Assembly: GCA_964619055.1 (NCBI GenBank)
Contig: CAZUDB010000050.1
Location: 1 to 26,998, forward strand
DNA: 26,998 bases
Direction: 5' to 3'
Source: CAYVUM01 sp964619055
GTDB lineage: Bacteria > Pseudomonadota > Alphaproteobacteria > Rhodospirillales > Defluviicoccaceae
Part shown: positions 7,688 to 16,789 of the stretch, piece by piece
How positions within the stretch are numbered: position 1 is the first letter of the stretch
How the letters are laid out: each line of letters begins with the position of its first letter
The notes under the pieces: generated by a model
The model's database searches: none
The model's input: only the letters and a program-made list of their open reading frames with translations
Told to the model about the DNA's origin: nothing
Translations under genes and position numbers: made by a program

Positions 7688-8071
7688 ATGGCGACTGTAA
7701 CATTCCGCTGGTCGGATGCGGGGCCGGATAAAGGACGCGCGCTGACGGTCGAGACCCCGCCCGGCACGACGCCGACGTTGCTGGAGCTGGCAGGGGCGCA
7801 CGGCGTGCCATTGCTGTTCTCTTGTCGCACGGGCGACTGTGGCGCCTGCCGGGTTGAGGTGTCTTATCCCTGTGGTCGACCCGAAACGCTGTCACCACTG
7901 ACGACACCTGAGCGGCTGCATCAAGAAGCGAGTCGGCTGGCCGGTTCTTGCGCGCGCGACCTGGAGGCCGACGGGTTGGTGGATCACCCGGACGTGCGGC
8001 TCGCCTGCCAGTATCGCCTTCGCGGTGAAACGATCATGGTTGCCTTCCCGACCATTGCCGACAGCTTCTGA
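7688..8071 (+). CDS. 2Fe-2S ferredoxin
   Basis: A 127-residue soluble electron carrier with a beta-grasp ferredoxin fold. The cluster-binding loop is SCRTGDCGACRVEV, giving C46-x4-C51-x2-C54. The usual last ligand lies in the motif RLACQYRL (C107), typical of adrenodoxin-like and plant-like ferredoxins. The C54-C107 distance (52 residues between) is longer than usual. An additional cysteine, C88 (LAGSCARD), could serve instead. The start at ATG 7688 is set by GGTGGGAA just upstream and by MATVTFRW beginning the domain. An upstream in-frame ATG at 7664 adds eight residues. No reductase or oxygenase partner is adjacent, so its redox partner is unknown. Confidence 0.85.
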   Translation: MATVTFRWSDAGPDKGRALTVETPPGTTPTLLELAGAHGVPLLFSCRTGDCGACRVEVSYPCGRPETLSPLTTPERLHQEASRLAGSCARDLEADGLVDHPDVRLACQYRLRGETIMVAFPTIADSF

Positions 8072-8198
8072 CCACTGAAGTCGTTCGCCAGCTGAGATTG
8101 CTTGCGTCCCTCTCGCCTAGATCTCATCTTCGACTGTGAAGCCCTAGTGCAATAAGGGGCTCGTGGATCTGGAGCCGAGCAAGGGATGGACCATAGCA

Positions 8199-11100
8199 AT
8201 GATCGAGAAGCCAGCGGGTGGCCCGCCGGATCAATCGGCGGCCGACACACCTGATGTCCGAAAGGGTGCCGAACCCATTCGTCCAAAACGCCGTCGTCGT
8301 TGGCTTTTCATCGGGCTCGGCATCGTTATCGTGCTCGCCTTAGTCGTGCTCGTGGCGCCCAAGTACGTGGTTCGCTATGTGGCTGAGCGCGAACTCGCCA
8401 AGCTTGGCATCGAAACCCATGGCATCGGCACCATCGACATTAATGTTCCCCAGGGGCGAGTGTCTATGGGGCCAGTCGAGTTCTCTGCCGGTGGGGCAGA
8501 CCGGGGCCTCATCGGCAATATCGTGTTTGATATCGATCTGCTGAGTCTGTTTGAGCAAAAAGCGTTGGCCGAGCGCGTGATTATTGAAGGTGTCGAGTTG
8601 GTGCTTGCGCGAAGCCCGGACGGCCAGATCACCATCAACGGCATCGATCCGGCCCAGTTCATCACAGGTGAAGAACAGCCCGAAGAGATCGAGGAAGATG
8701 CCGAAAGGGCATGGGACGCCGGCATTCAAAACTTTCAATTTCGTGATAGCAAACTCATTATCGACGGCTTTATTGAGGGTGAACCGGCCGTCATTGCTTT
8801 GGAGTACTTTGACGTTCACCTTTTTCACACCTGGGTTCCGGAAGAACCGGGCACAATCGAGTTCAAGGGCAACTTGGATGGCGCGATTCTCAAGGTCTAT
8901 GCCCGTGCCCGCCCATTTTCGGATGACTTGATCTTCGGGTTGCAGTTTCAGCTTGAAAAAGTGGAATTGGCAAAAGTTCGCCGCTACTTGAGATTTAGTG
9001 AAGATTTTAGAACTCAGATATTCGACGTCATTGAGGGTACGATCCAAACTCGCTCCAACTATTTCGGCGTGATAATGGCGGATCAGACGATCGCCTTGAA
9101 CGGTGTGCAGCGAATCGCGCTTGATGGCCTTCGGCTGGTAACACCGGATGATCGGTCAATGGCGCTCGATAGCGCTAACGTGACGCTAAAGAGTATCGAG
9201 TACTATCGTCCGACGGGCGAGTTTGAATTTGCGGGCGACCTCACCACGGCCTTCGAAAGCTTTGCCGCCGCACCGGGTGATGGCGCCGCTGTCGAGGTGG
9301 CAAACCTTCAGGTTCACCTGCAGAATTACCTGATCGAAGGGGACGGTAAGGGCGCCTACGAGGCCGTCGGCGATCCTGAACTGACGATCGAGGGCCTGCA
9401 GGCCCGAGCGGATGACAGCACGTCCGTGACCGTCGCCACCGGCAACCTGAACATGGTGGGGGTCGATGTCTCACCCGCCGACGATGGTGGCTTGGATGTG
9501 GCCGCCGAGCTCTCGCTGGCCCTAAAGGACATCACCACCGTAGTCGGTGGCGCCGAGGGGGCGATCGCGTCGGTTTCCGGTGATGTGACCGAAACCACCC
9601 TTCGTCTGGCCGCGGACGGTGCCGTTGCGTTGACGTCCAGCCCCAATCTGCGCATCGACGGTGTTCGCCTCGGCGGCCCTTTGCCACTGTCTGCCGGCCA
9701 GATTGCGGCTAACTTATCGCCGGTTTCCATCGACGTGGCCGGCGCCAACGTGGTCATCGCCGCCACCGGTGCCGCCAGTTTGAGCGATGCAAGGCTCGCG
9801 CTCACCGGCCCGGACGGCGCGCCCGGACCAGACGTGGACATCGCGAGCGCGACCGCCACGTTGACTGGCCTCAACACGCAGCTCGCCGGTGACGCCATCA
9901 ACGTCAAGGGCGGGCTGGAAACCCGTGTTGACGGCCTTGAGGCCGAGGTGCCGCAGGACGGAGGCGCGGTGGCGGTGGTGGCGGAACAGATTGCTGTATC
10001 GCTGCCGAATCTCGCGGCGGACGTGGCCGGTGCGACCACTCGATTGGATGTGGGTGGGGGGGCCAACCTTGCTGGAATGACCGCCGACGTTCCGGCGGGA
10101 TCGGGACTGCCGGCCATGACCGTTGGGCTCGATGCTCTGGACCTCACGCTGAACGAGACCTCGGCGACCCTGTCCGATGCCGACCCGCAATACCAAACGT
10201 CCCTGGATCTGTCCCTGAGTGGCGCCACGGCGGAGATCGCCATCGAACCGGCGGCAACGTTCAATGTGGGTTCGCTGAACGTCAGTGGTCTGCGAACGGA
10301 TCAAACGGGCACGATCATCCTGGATGAGGTGCTCGTTGGCGCCCTTGAGGCCGATATCTCCGACCGCTTGCCGGCCGCGTTTGGTGGCGGTGACGGGTCG
10401 GTCTCCGAGGCCGAGCCGGGCAGCGGGGCCGCGTCGGCGCCGTCCGCCGGTGGCAGCCCCATCAAGATCCTCCACGCTCAAGTTGGTGGTGGCTCCGTGA
10501 TCAGCTTCACCGACACCTCCGTTGACCCGCCGGCCATCATTCCGATCACCGTCAATGAACTCGAAATCCACAACGTCGACACCAGCAAGCCCAATGATCG
10601 CACGCAATTGGCGATCCATGCGGGCATGTTCGAATCGTCCCGCATTAACGTGACCGGCTGGGCAACGCCGCTGAAACCCACGCCGGACTTCGATGTCAAG
10701 GTCAACATTGATCAGCTGCCGCTGCCGACGTTTTCGCCCTATGCCCGGGACGCCATCGGCATGGATCTGAACGGCGGCGACCTCGATACGGACTTCACCG
10801 CGCGCGCCGAGGGCAACGCCCTTCGCGGTAAACTTCGGGTCATGGTGTCCAACCTGTTCCTAAAACCGGCCACGGATGAGTACGGCCGGGAAATGGAGGA
10901 CAAAATCGGCCTGCCCGTGGAATTCGCCGTCGGCCTGCTGAAAGACAGCCGTGGCCGCATCGACCTGACCTTTCCAATAGCTGGCACGCTCGATGAGCCC
11001 GATATCGGCTATGGTGACGTCATTCGGACGGCGCTCACCGGCCTGATCGGCTCCTTGTTCGGTTCCGGCGATTACCAGGGAGCGGACGGCTTTAAACTGG

Positions 11101-11528
11101 CGCCGGCCTTTTTCCAGCCGGGCGCAGCGGAGCTTGATCAGCGCACGATGATTGTGGTTGACCGCTATGTGGACCTGCTGCGGCGGAAATCGACCTTGAA
11201 CGTGGGTGTATGCGGGCAGGCGACCCGGCCGGATTACGCCGCCGTGTTTTCCGGCCGTGCCGGATCAAGCCGCCAGGGCTCCGGCGTCCGTTCGGGATCT
11301 GGCGACCGCGAAAGCAAACCGGCGGCAACTGGAAGCGGGTCCACATACGCACCGGCTCATCTCACCATCACGGAAAAGAAGGAACTAACCGAGCTGGCCA
11401 CGGCGCGCACCAACGCTGTCCGCCGCTACATGATGGACCGTGGCATTCGCCCGGAGCGGCTGCCGCAGTGTCGGGTCAGTTACAACATGCGGGACTCGGA
11501 GCAGCCTAAGGTGATTTTCGCCTGGTGA
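8199..11528 (+). CDS. Large AsmA-like DUF748 family envelope protein
   Basis: A 1109-residue protein. It has a short cytoplasmic N-terminus rich in Arg/Lys (PKRRRRWLF), one membrane anchor (about residues 30-50, IGLGIVIVLALVVLVAP), then a very long beta-rich periplasmic part. Many short alternating repeats contain Ala/Gly/Asp-rich strands (about 350-750). A DUF748-type module follows (PIKILHAQVGGGSVISFTD to IDQLPLPTFSPYA). The tail has GAAELD...LDLLRRK and LATARTNAVRRYMMDRGI, the OmpA-like ending usual for this family. AsmA-like proteins are implicated in lipid transport or outer-membrane assembly, and that role here is inference. ATG 8199 was chosen for the AGGGATGG ribosome site; GTG 8163 is a possible alternative. 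The first third (about 8700-9100) is visibly less GC-rich. Confidence 0.8.
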   Translation: MIEKPAGGPPDQSAADTPDVRKGAEPIRPKRRRRWLFIGLGIVIVLALVVLVAPKYVVRYVAERELAKLGIETHGIGTIDINVPQGRVSMGPVEFSAGGADRGLIGNIVFDIDLLSLFEQKALAERVIIEGVELVLARSPDGQITINGIDPAQFITGEEQPEEIEEDAERAWDAGIQNFQFRDSKLIIDGFIEGEPAVIALEYFDVHLFHTWVPEEPGTIEFKGNLDGAILKVYARARPFSDDLIFGLQFQLEKVELAKVRRYLRFSEDFRTQIFDVIEGTIQTRSNYFGVIMADQTIALNGVQRIALDGLRLVTPDDRSMALDSANVTLKSIEYYRPTGEFEFAGDLTTAFESFAAAPGDGAAVEVANLQVHLQNYLIEGDGKGAYEAVGDPELTIEGLQARADDSTSVTVATGNLNMVGVDVSPADDGGLDVAAELSLALKDITTVVGGAEGAIASVSGDVTETTLRLAADGAVALTSSPNLRIDGVRLGGPLPLSAGQIAANLSPVSIDVAGANVVIAATGAASLSDARLALTGPDGAPGPDVDIASATATLTGLNTQLAGDAINVKGGLETRVDGLEAEVPQDGGAVAVVAEQIAVSLPNLAADVAGATTRLDVGGGANLAGMTADVPAGSGLPAMTVGLDALDLTLNETSATLSDADPQYQTSLDLSLSGATAEIAIEPAATFNVGSLNVSGLRTDQTGTIILDEVLVGALEADISDRLPAAFGGGDGSVSEAEPGSGAASAPSAGGSPIKILHAQVGGGSVISFTDTSVDPPAIIPITVNELEIHNVDTSKPNDRTQLAIHAGMFESSRINVTGWATPLKPTPDFDVKVNIDQLPLPTFSPYARDAIGMDLNGGDLDTDFTARAEGNALRGKLRVMVSNLFLKPATDEYGREMEDKIGLPVEFAVGLLKDSRGRIDLTFPIAGTLDEPDIGYGDVIRTALTGLIGSLFGSGDYQGADGFKLAPAFFQPGAAELDQRTMIVVDRYVDLLRRKSTLNVGVCGQATRPDYAAVFSGRAGSSRQGSGVRSGSGDRESKPAATGSGSTYAPAHLTITEKKELTELATARTNAVRRYMMDRGIRPERLPQCRVSYNMRDSEQPKVIFAW

Positions 11529-11645
11529 GCACGAGAGTCGCCTGCGCTGCCTGACCCATACCGCCCATCCGTCGACACCCTCCATGTCCGGTGCTAGCAT
11601 CCCGTGTAGAGCCTTCCGATCAAGCGAAGGCGGGGGAGTCGATCC

Positions 11646-12557
11646 GTGTTCGAGCTATACCGCCGAATCTGGCACGCCACCGGGCGTGCGCAGATCGTCC
11701 TGATCATCCTGTCGATCGCCGTTGCCATGCTAGCGGCGGCGCCGCTGCAATACCAAAAGGACATCATCAACGGGCTGTCGGGCGACATCAGCGTCGATGA
11801 CCTCCTGCTGCTCGGTGCCCAGTTTCTGGGAGTTCTTATCCTCAGCGGCGGCCTGAAGTTCATCATGGGCTATCGCAGCTCGATCCTAAGTGAGGGCGTC
11901 ATCCGCCGGCTCCGAACGGTTGTCTACCAGGGTGACCTGCAGCGCCAGGAGCCATCAGACGACCCCCCCCTGGCACGCGGCACGCTCGCCTCCATGATCA
12001 CCGCCGAGTCCGAGGAGGTGGGCAAGTTCACGGGCGCGGCGTTTTCGACCCCCCTGATGCAGATCGGAACGCTGCTGAGCGTCATCGCCTTCATCGCCGC
12101 CAGTCAGCCCGAACTCGGCTTTTTCGCCGCGGCTGTGGTGATCCCGCAGGCGATCATCGTCGTGGTGCTCCAAAAGCACATCAACAGGAACATCAAGGAG
12201 CGGGTCAAGCTTCTGCGCCAAGCGACCAGCGCGATCGTTGCCACGGATATCAAGGTGGCGGAGCAGGACATCCTCGCAGACTTCGACCGTATCTATGAAA
12301 CCCGCCGCAAGATCTTCATCTTCAAGTTGTCCTCCAAGTTCGCGCTCAACATCATCAACGGCCTTGGCACAGTCGGCATTCTGATGCTGGGCGGTTGGCT
12401 GGTGCTCGAAGGCGAGACCGACATCGGCACAGTTGTGGCCGCGCTCACCGGTCTTGGGCGGATCGCCCAGCCGTGGCGGGAGCTGATCGCGTTTTACCGG
12501 GAACTCAGCGGCGTGCGCGTCAAGTTCGAGTTGATGGTCAATGCCCTGCCGAAGTAG
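11646..12557 (+). CDS. ABC exporter-type transmembrane domain without ATPase domain
   Basis: A 303-residue membrane protein resembling the type-I ABC exporter transmembrane domain. Predicted helices are at about 17-36, 58-78, 130-150, 155-172 and 240-262, with a sixth less clear around 265-285. Typical intracellular loops (YRSSILSEGVIRRLRTVVYQ; RQATSAIVATDIKVAEQD) and the ending GRIAQPWRELIAFYRELSGVRVKFELM normally lead into the nucleotide-binding domain. Here the protein stops at residue 303. No Walker A, ABC signature or Walker B follows in any frame, because bluB begins on the opposite strand after 72 bp. Starts at GTG 11646 behind GGGGGAG. It could be a truncated exporter, or a membrane subunit paired with an ATPase encoded elsewhere. 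Confidence 0.75.
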   Translation: MFELYRRIWHATGRAQIVLIILSIAVAMLAAAPLQYQKDIINGLSGDISVDDLLLLGAQFLGVLILSGGLKFIMGYRSSILSEGVIRRLRTVVYQGDLQRQEPSDDPPLARGTLASMITAESEEVGKFTGAAFSTPLMQIGTLLSVIAFIAASQPELGFFAAAVVIPQAIIVVVLQKHINRNIKERVKLLRQATSAIVATDIKVAEQDILADFDRIYETRRKIFIFKLSSKFALNIINGLGTVGILMLGGWLVLEGETDIGTVVAALTGLGRIAQPWRELIAFYRELSGVRVKFELMVNALPK

Positions 12558-12569
12558 CGCGAGCTGGGA

Positions 12570-12589
12570 CGGGGCTCGGCACCGCCCCG
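12570..12589. terminator. Hairpin between convergent ABC-TMD and bluB genes
   Basis: CGGGGC (12570-12575) and GCCCCG (12584-12589) form a 6-bp GC stem in the 72-bp gap between two convergent genes, followed on the plus strand by AACGGTTTCTC. The position suits a shared terminator, but the T-run is poor. Confidence 0.4.
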
Positions 12590-12629
12590 AACGGTTTCTC
12601 ATTCGTCCGACGCGATAGCCGGCGGCCCG

Positions 12630-13262
12630 TTAACGGTCGATCGGCTCGGCCGCCACGTTCGCCTGCCAGCCAACGCGGTCCAGCAGCGGGCGGTCGTCAT
12701 CCGCTTCCGGCCAGCCCACGCAAAGGTAAGCGGTCAGCTGCCAGTGATCGGGCACGGTGAGTACGGCCGTCACGGCCTCGGGGTCCAGGATCGATACCCA
12801 GCCGACGCCGACGTTGAGAGAGCGGGCCGCGAGCCACAAGGTGTGGACGGCGATTGCGGTCGAAAGTTGAACCGTCGCGGGCATGGTCACTCGGCCCAGG
12901 GCCCGACCTTCGGCGGGTTGGGGTTCGGTGAAGAACGCCAAGTGCTCAGGTGCGTCCCTCAGCCCTGACAGCTTCAGCCGGCAATATTCGGCCCGTGTAT
13001 CTGACTGATAGCGCGCTGCCGCTGCGGCGTTGGCCCGCTCGAATACGGCCGCGATCGCAGCCCGGCGTGCCTGATCGCGGACGCGGACAATCCGCCACGG
13101 CCGCGAGTTGCCGACCGACGGTGCCAGATCGATGACGGACAGCAACCGGGACATTGTTTCGGGCGGCAACGGATCAGGCTTGAAGTGACGTGTGTCCCGG
13201 CGCCAGCGCATCACCGTGGTCAGGACGTCGAAGTCATCCTCCGTGAATTTCATCGCACACAC
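12630..13262 (-). CDS. bluB: 5,6-dimethylbenzimidazole synthase (BluB)
   Basis: BluB is a nitroreductase-fold flavoenzyme that breaks down reduced FMN with oxygen to form 5,6-dimethylbenzimidazole, the lower ligand of vitamin B12. The 210-residue product shows the family string: MRWRRDTRHFKPDPLP near residue 20, LAPSVGNSRPWRIVRV (about 47-62), YCRLKLSGLRDAPEHLAFF (about 92-110), LGRVTMPATVQLSTAIAVHTLWLAA, then VGVGWVSILDP and YLCVGWPE near the end. The start may be GTG 13262 (MCAM) or ATG 13253; both lie downstream of AAGAGG. It is divergent from the araC-type gene. No other cobalamin gene or B12 riboswitch is seen nearby. Confidence 0.9.
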   Translation of the reverse strand: MCAMKFTEDDFDVLTTVMRWRRDTRHFKPDPLPPETMSRLLSVIDLAPSVGNSRPWRIVRVRDQARRAAIAAVFERANAAAAARYQSDTRAEYCRLKLSGLRDAPEHLAFFTEPQPAEGRALGRVTMPATVQLSTAIAVHTLWLAARSLNVGVGWVSILDPEAVTAVLTVPDHWQLTAYLCVGWPEADDDRPLLDRVGWQANVAAEPIDR

Positions 13263-13413
13263 ACCGGACCGGACCTCTTAGCCGACACTCTGTCTGGCTT
13301 CTTTGTTGGTCCCAAACCACTCCTGAGCGGTGGCGATGTCAAGCACAGTCCGACCCGCGACCCTCAGCGGGCGGGTGTGGTATGCTGCGGACGCTCAAGC
13401 CGGACGAAGTACG

Positions 13414-14385
13414 ATGCACAATGATCCGCTCACGGATATCGTGAGATCCCTCGACCTTGGAGGGGGCATCTTCCTTGATGCCGAGTTCACGGCGCCATGG
13501 GCCATCTCGGCGCATGTCACCGAGGAGGACTGTCGCCCCTTCATGCCGATGCCGAGGCAGGTGATCGCATATCACGTCATCACGGAAGGGGAGGCCATCG
13601 TTTCCCTCGATGATCGCGAGGGTTATCGCGAACACTACAGGGCGAAGGGCGGCGATGTCGTGTTCCTGCCATGCAATGCTCTTCACGTGCTGGCGAGCGA
13701 GCCGGGGCAGTCGCTGGTGTCCGGCGACGATCTGCTCCTGCCCGCTGGCGCGGATCGGCTCGCGCGAATCAAATTCGGCGGCGGCGGGGCACGCACGCGC
13801 ATCCTTTGCGGATTCATTGCAAGCAAGGCGGGGCCGAGCCGGCTGCTCGACACGCTGCCGGAGCTCCTTGTCATCGGCATCGGTAACCTCGCGACGCTCC
13901 GCTGGATCGAGGCGTCAATCGCCAAGGCGGCACAGGAATTGACGGCTGGTCGGGTCGCGGCCGGCGCTGTCATGGCCCAACTGACCGAGCTGTTGCTCAT
14001 TGAGGCCCTGCGCGCGCATCTCGAAGATGCTCCGCGGCCCAGCGGCTGGCTCGCCGGCATGGCCGATCCGCGGGTTGGCCGCGCTCTGGCGCGCATTCAT
14101 GCAGGCCTTGCGTCGCCGCCTCCGGTCACGGCCCTGGCCGATGCGGCCGGCATGTCCCGCTCGTCTTTCGTGACCCACTTCACCGAAATCATGGGCGTTG
14201 GCCCTCAACGCTACATGCTCGATCAGCGAATCGAGGCGGCGCGCCTGCTGCTGCGCGACACCGAGCTTGGCATGGCCGAGGTCGCCTATCGCGTCGGCTA
14301 TGATGCGCCAGAGGCATTCTCCCGCGCCTTCAAGCGGGAGACCGGTCGATCACCGGCGGACTGGCGGGCTGCACAGGACACCTGA
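13414..14385 (+). CDS. AraC-family transcriptional regulator with cupin-type sensor domain
   Basis: A 323-residue regulator. The N-terminal half (about 1-190) has the AraC-cupin look (LDAEFTAPWAISAHVTEEDC, a YHVITEGEAIVSLDD strand pair, GDVVFLPCNALHVLAS). The C-terminal 100 residues carry two helix-turn-helix units: ALADAAGMSRSSFVTHFTEI followed by GPQRYMLDQRIEAARLLL, then MAEVAYRVGYDAPEAFSRAF with the family ending GRSPADWR. The start at ATG 13414 was chosen because the sensor domain begins there; in-frame codons from 13330 look non-coding. The effector is unknown. It sits divergently from bluB (about 150 bp shared upstream) and 145 bp before a secreted SnoaL-like gene, either of which it might control. 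Confidence 0.9.
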   Translation: MHNDPLTDIVRSLDLGGGIFLDAEFTAPWAISAHVTEEDCRPFMPMPRQVIAYHVITEGEAIVSLDDREGYREHYRAKGGDVVFLPCNALHVLASEPGQSLVSGDDLLLPAGADRLARIKFGGGGARTRILCGFIASKAGPSRLLDTLPELLVIGIGNLATLRWIEASIAKAAQELTAGRVAAGAVMAQLTELLLIEALRAHLEDAPRPSGWLAGMADPRVGRALARIHAGLASPPPVTALADAAGMSRSSFVTHFTEIMGVGPQRYMLDQRIEAARLLLRDTELGMAEVAYRVGYDAPEAFSRAFKRETGRSPADWRAAQDT

Positions 14386-14530
14386 CGCCGGCCGGTGGGC
14401 GGAACGTACCTTGATTAACTTCGTGGCTCGGCCAACGGCCAGCTCTCTGCGGCAACGGCAAACATGAAATCTCAGGCGACAGGTGCGTGATACCGCGAGC
14501 AAGATTAACTAGAAGAGCAAGGAGGAGCGA

Positions 14531-15094
14531 ATGGCATGTTTGATCGCACGCCTCCACACCGTGGGAGTGGTCGCCGTCCTGTTGCTGGGACTAGCGGCGT
14601 TCGCTGCCGGGCTGACGAGTGCACTGGCGCAGGGAAGCGGCACCGCGAGAGCAAGCGAGGCAGGAGATACGATGGAAGAGTATAAGGCGACGTCTCGGAA
14701 GTCGATCCAGTGGTGGGACAGCAAGTTCACGGTCGACCCTGACGATCTGTTTGCGAACGGTTACGTGAACCACCAAGAGCCGATTGCGGCGGGCCAGGGC
14801 GAGACGGGCGTGACCCTCGACCAGCTGAAGAAAATCGTGGCTGCCAATCACGGCGCGTTCCCTGGGTTAAAGGTCGACATCCTCATGCAGATCGGCGAAG
14901 GCAACCGGGTTGCAACGCACTGGACTTTCAGCGGCAAGCAAGAAGGCACTTACGAAGGGTTGGCGCCAACCGGAAAGGCAGTCAGTTGGTCGGGGATCTC
15001 GATCGACGAGTATGATGGCGACGGCAAGATCTCGCAGACGTGGGTTGTCTGGGACAAGGACACGCTGTTTCGGGAGGTTGGTCTTATCCAGTAG
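14531..15094 (+). CDS. Exported SnoaL-like (NTF2-fold) protein
   Basis: A 187-residue protein with a Sec signal peptide: MACLIARLH, a hydrophobic core VVAVLLLGLAAFAAGL, and a likely cleavage after SALA (about residue 33). The mature part is a SnoaL/ester-cyclase-like cone: YKATSRKSIQWWDSKF, FANGYVNHQEP, AANHGAFPGLKVDI, VATHWTFSGKQEGTYEGLAPTG and SWSGISIDEYDGDGKISQTW. Members include polyketide cyclases and many uncharacterised periplasmic proteins, so the substrate cannot be named. The start is firm because AAGGAGGAG lies 5 nt upstream of ATG 14531. An internal Met (TMEEYKATS) would give a leaderless form, but the upstream ribosome site favours the exported one. Confidence 0.82.
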   Translation: MACLIARLHTVGVVAVLLLGLAAFAAGLTSALAQGSGTARASEAGDTMEEYKATSRKSIQWWDSKFTVDPDDLFANGYVNHQEPIAAGQGETGVTLDQLKKIVAANHGAFPGLKVDILMQIGEGNRVATHWTFSGKQEGTYEGLAPTGKAVSWSGISIDEYDGDGKISQTWVVWDKDTLFREVGLIQ

Positions 15095-15319
15095 TGTGCT
15101 GCTGATGCGGTGTGCCAGCGCACATTTGCGGACGGAGAGCAGCACTGCCCATCCGCCGCGGCGGGCCATCCTCCTCCGTGACCGCCTGCGGCCTCCGCTC
15201 AACTGAGAGCCGACACCGCTTGAACAGCCGCGGGATGGTGTCCGCGTTTGCCCCCTTCATGTCGTTCACCCGGCGTCAGCCTAACATGTCGGCGTCATCC
15301 GAACGTGTCTGCGAAGTGC

Positions 15320-15406
15320 TGGTGCCCCCAGGGAGACTCGAACTCCCACTCTCCGAAGAGAAACAGATTTTGAGTCTGTCGCGTCTACCAGTTCCGCCAC
15401 AGGGGC
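15320..15406 (-). tRNA. tRNA-Leu (anticodon CAA)
   Basis: A class II tRNA on the minus strand, 87 nt with an encoded CCA (15320-15322). The 5' acceptor is GCCCCTG, the D-arm includes TGGCGGAACTGGTAGACG, and the anticodon stem encloses CTCAAAA (anticodon CAA). The long variable arm is TTCTCTTCGGAGAGTGG and the T-arm is GGGAGTTCGAGTCTCCC. Two acceptor pairs are G-T wobbles. Confidence 0.95.
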
Positions 15407-15635
15407 TATGCACATCGCGTGAGCCGGCCGAGGTCTCCACGCCCAGGGCACACCTCCGCCAATCATACGGGGGGCAGGGCCCGGGTCAAGCGGCGGAAAG
15501 CGGAACCGGCCGCTGACCCGGCCGCCTCGGGCCCGGCGTTGCGCGCGGAAGCCCGCCCTGATACATAGCGCGGAACACCGCACGCCGATCCGCCCTTGCC
15601 GCCGTCCTCGGCCTCTCTGGAGCTCCATTTTCCCC

Positions 15636-16217
15636 GTGCTGCGCCGTCTTTACGACTGGACCATGAAGCTGGCCGGTCATCGCTATGCTATTCCGGCACT
15701 CGCTGGCGTCTCGTTTATCGAAAGCTCGGTCTTTCCGATCCCGCCCGATGTGATGTTGGTTCCGATGGTGCTGGCGCAGCGCGATCGCGCCTGGCTGCTG
15801 GCCGCGGTCTGTTCGGTCGCGTCCGTGCTGGGCGGGCTTGCCGGTTATGCCATCGGCTACTTCGCCTACCAGGAAGTGGGGCAACCACTGTTGGACTTCT
15901 ATGGTCATGCGGACAAGTTCGATGCCTTCCGGGCCGGCTATCAGGAGTGGGGGGCGTGGATTGTCGCCGGCGCCGGCTTTACGCCGTTTCCCTACAAGTT
16001 CATCACGATTGCGAGCGGCGTCTTCAAGCTGGACCTCCTGACCTTTATCATCGCCTCGGCCTTATCGCGCAGTGCCCGGTTCTTTCTGGTGGCTGGTCTG
16101 TTGTGGTGGTTCGGCCCCCCTATCAAGCGGTTTTTGGAGGCCAACCTGGCCTTGGTGACGACCCTGTTCTTTTTTCTTTTGTTCGGTGGCTTCGTTGTTG
16201 CCAAATACCTGTTATGA
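15636..16217 (+). CDS. YqaA/DedA-like (VTT domain) inner-membrane protein
   Basis: A 193-residue polytopic protein of the SNARE-associated/VTT superfamily, closest in look to YqaA. Signature segments are ESSVFPIPPDVMLVPMVL (about 29-46), the Gly-rich helix VASVLGGLAGYAIGYFAY (about 61-78) and the re-entrant stretch AGAGFTPFPYKFITIASGVFKLD (about 110-132). Two C-terminal helices follow. VTT proteins are linked to lipid scrambling and envelope homeostasis; the role of this short form is not established. Starts at GTG 15636. Its TGA stop overlaps the ATG of dsbB (ATGA at 16214-16217), so the two are translationally coupled. Confidence 0.87.
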   Translation: MLRRLYDWTMKLAGHRYAIPALAGVSFIESSVFPIPPDVMLVPMVLAQRDRAWLLAAVCSVASVLGGLAGYAIGYFAYQEVGQPLLDFYGHADKFDAFRAGYQEWGAWIVAGAGFTPFPYKFITIASGVFKLDLLTFIIASALSRSARFFLVAGLLWWFGPPIKRFLEANLALVTTLFFFLLFGGFVVAKYLL

Positions 16218-16789
16218 CCATTGAGATGGATGGTGCAGCCCGATCGGTGACCGCCAAGCCCCTCGCCCCGGGCGCCTGGGCGGAGCGGCTTGCCGCGCTT
16301 GTGCCGATGGTGGTGTTCGGCGTCAGCGGTGCCGTGCTGACGGCCGTGATGGTCGCTCAGGAAGTCTTCGATATCGAGCCCTGCATCCTATGCCTGTATC
16401 AGCGCGTCCCCTATGCCATTGCGGCGCTGCTGGGGTTGGCGGCGCTGCTGCTGCCACCCGCTCAGCGGCGCGTAGCGATGATCCTGTGCGTGCCCGTGTT
16501 CGTCCTGGGCGCAGGCCTCGCCATGTTCCACGTGGGTATCGAACAGCACTGGTGGACGTCATCGCTGCCGGGCTGCGGTGTCGATACGCTGCCCACCACC
16601 TTGCCGGATACGTTGTCGACGGAGGATTTCCAGGAGATGCTGGCGGGGCCTCCGCCGCCGGCCTGTGATGAGGTGTCCTTTCGCATCTTTGGCCTGTCGC
16701 TCGCCCAGATTAACGTTCTCCTGTCGCTGGCCCTGGCGGTGCTGAGTTGGATCGGTATTCGCGAGGCCGCGAAAGTGCGCCCGTCATGA
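16214..16789 (+). CDS. dsbB: Disulfide bond formation protein DsbB
   Basis: Inner-membrane quinone oxidoreductase that reoxidises DsbA and passes electrons to ubiquinone. The 191-residue product has four membrane helices. The first periplasmic pair is C57-I-L-C60 (EPCILCLYQRVPY) and the second pair is C121 and C151 in the second periplasmic loop. The family strings EQHWW and CDEVSFRIFGLSLAQINVLLS frame the loop. The loop between C121 and C151 is Pro/Thr-rich. The true start is ATG 16214, overlapping the previous stop; the same frame is open further upstream but reads through the YqaA-like gene. Its stop overlaps the ATG of coq7 in another ATGA. Coupling to a ubiquinone-synthesis gene fits its need for quinone. 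Confidence 0.92.
   Translation: MTIEMDGAARSVTAKPLAPGAWAERLAALVPMVVFGVSGAVLTAVMVAQEVFDIEPCILCLYQRVPYAIAALLGLAALLLPPAQRRVAMILCVPVFVLGAGLAMFHVGIEQHWWTSSLPGCGVDTLPTTLPDTLSTEDFQEMLAGPPPPACDEVSFRIFGLSLAQINVLLSLALAVLSWIGIREAAKVRPS

Noticed and set aside
15596..16213. In-frame N-terminal extension of DsbB
   Set aside because: It is an out-of-frame reading of the YqaA-like gene. The ATGA overlap and DsbB homology place the start at 16214.
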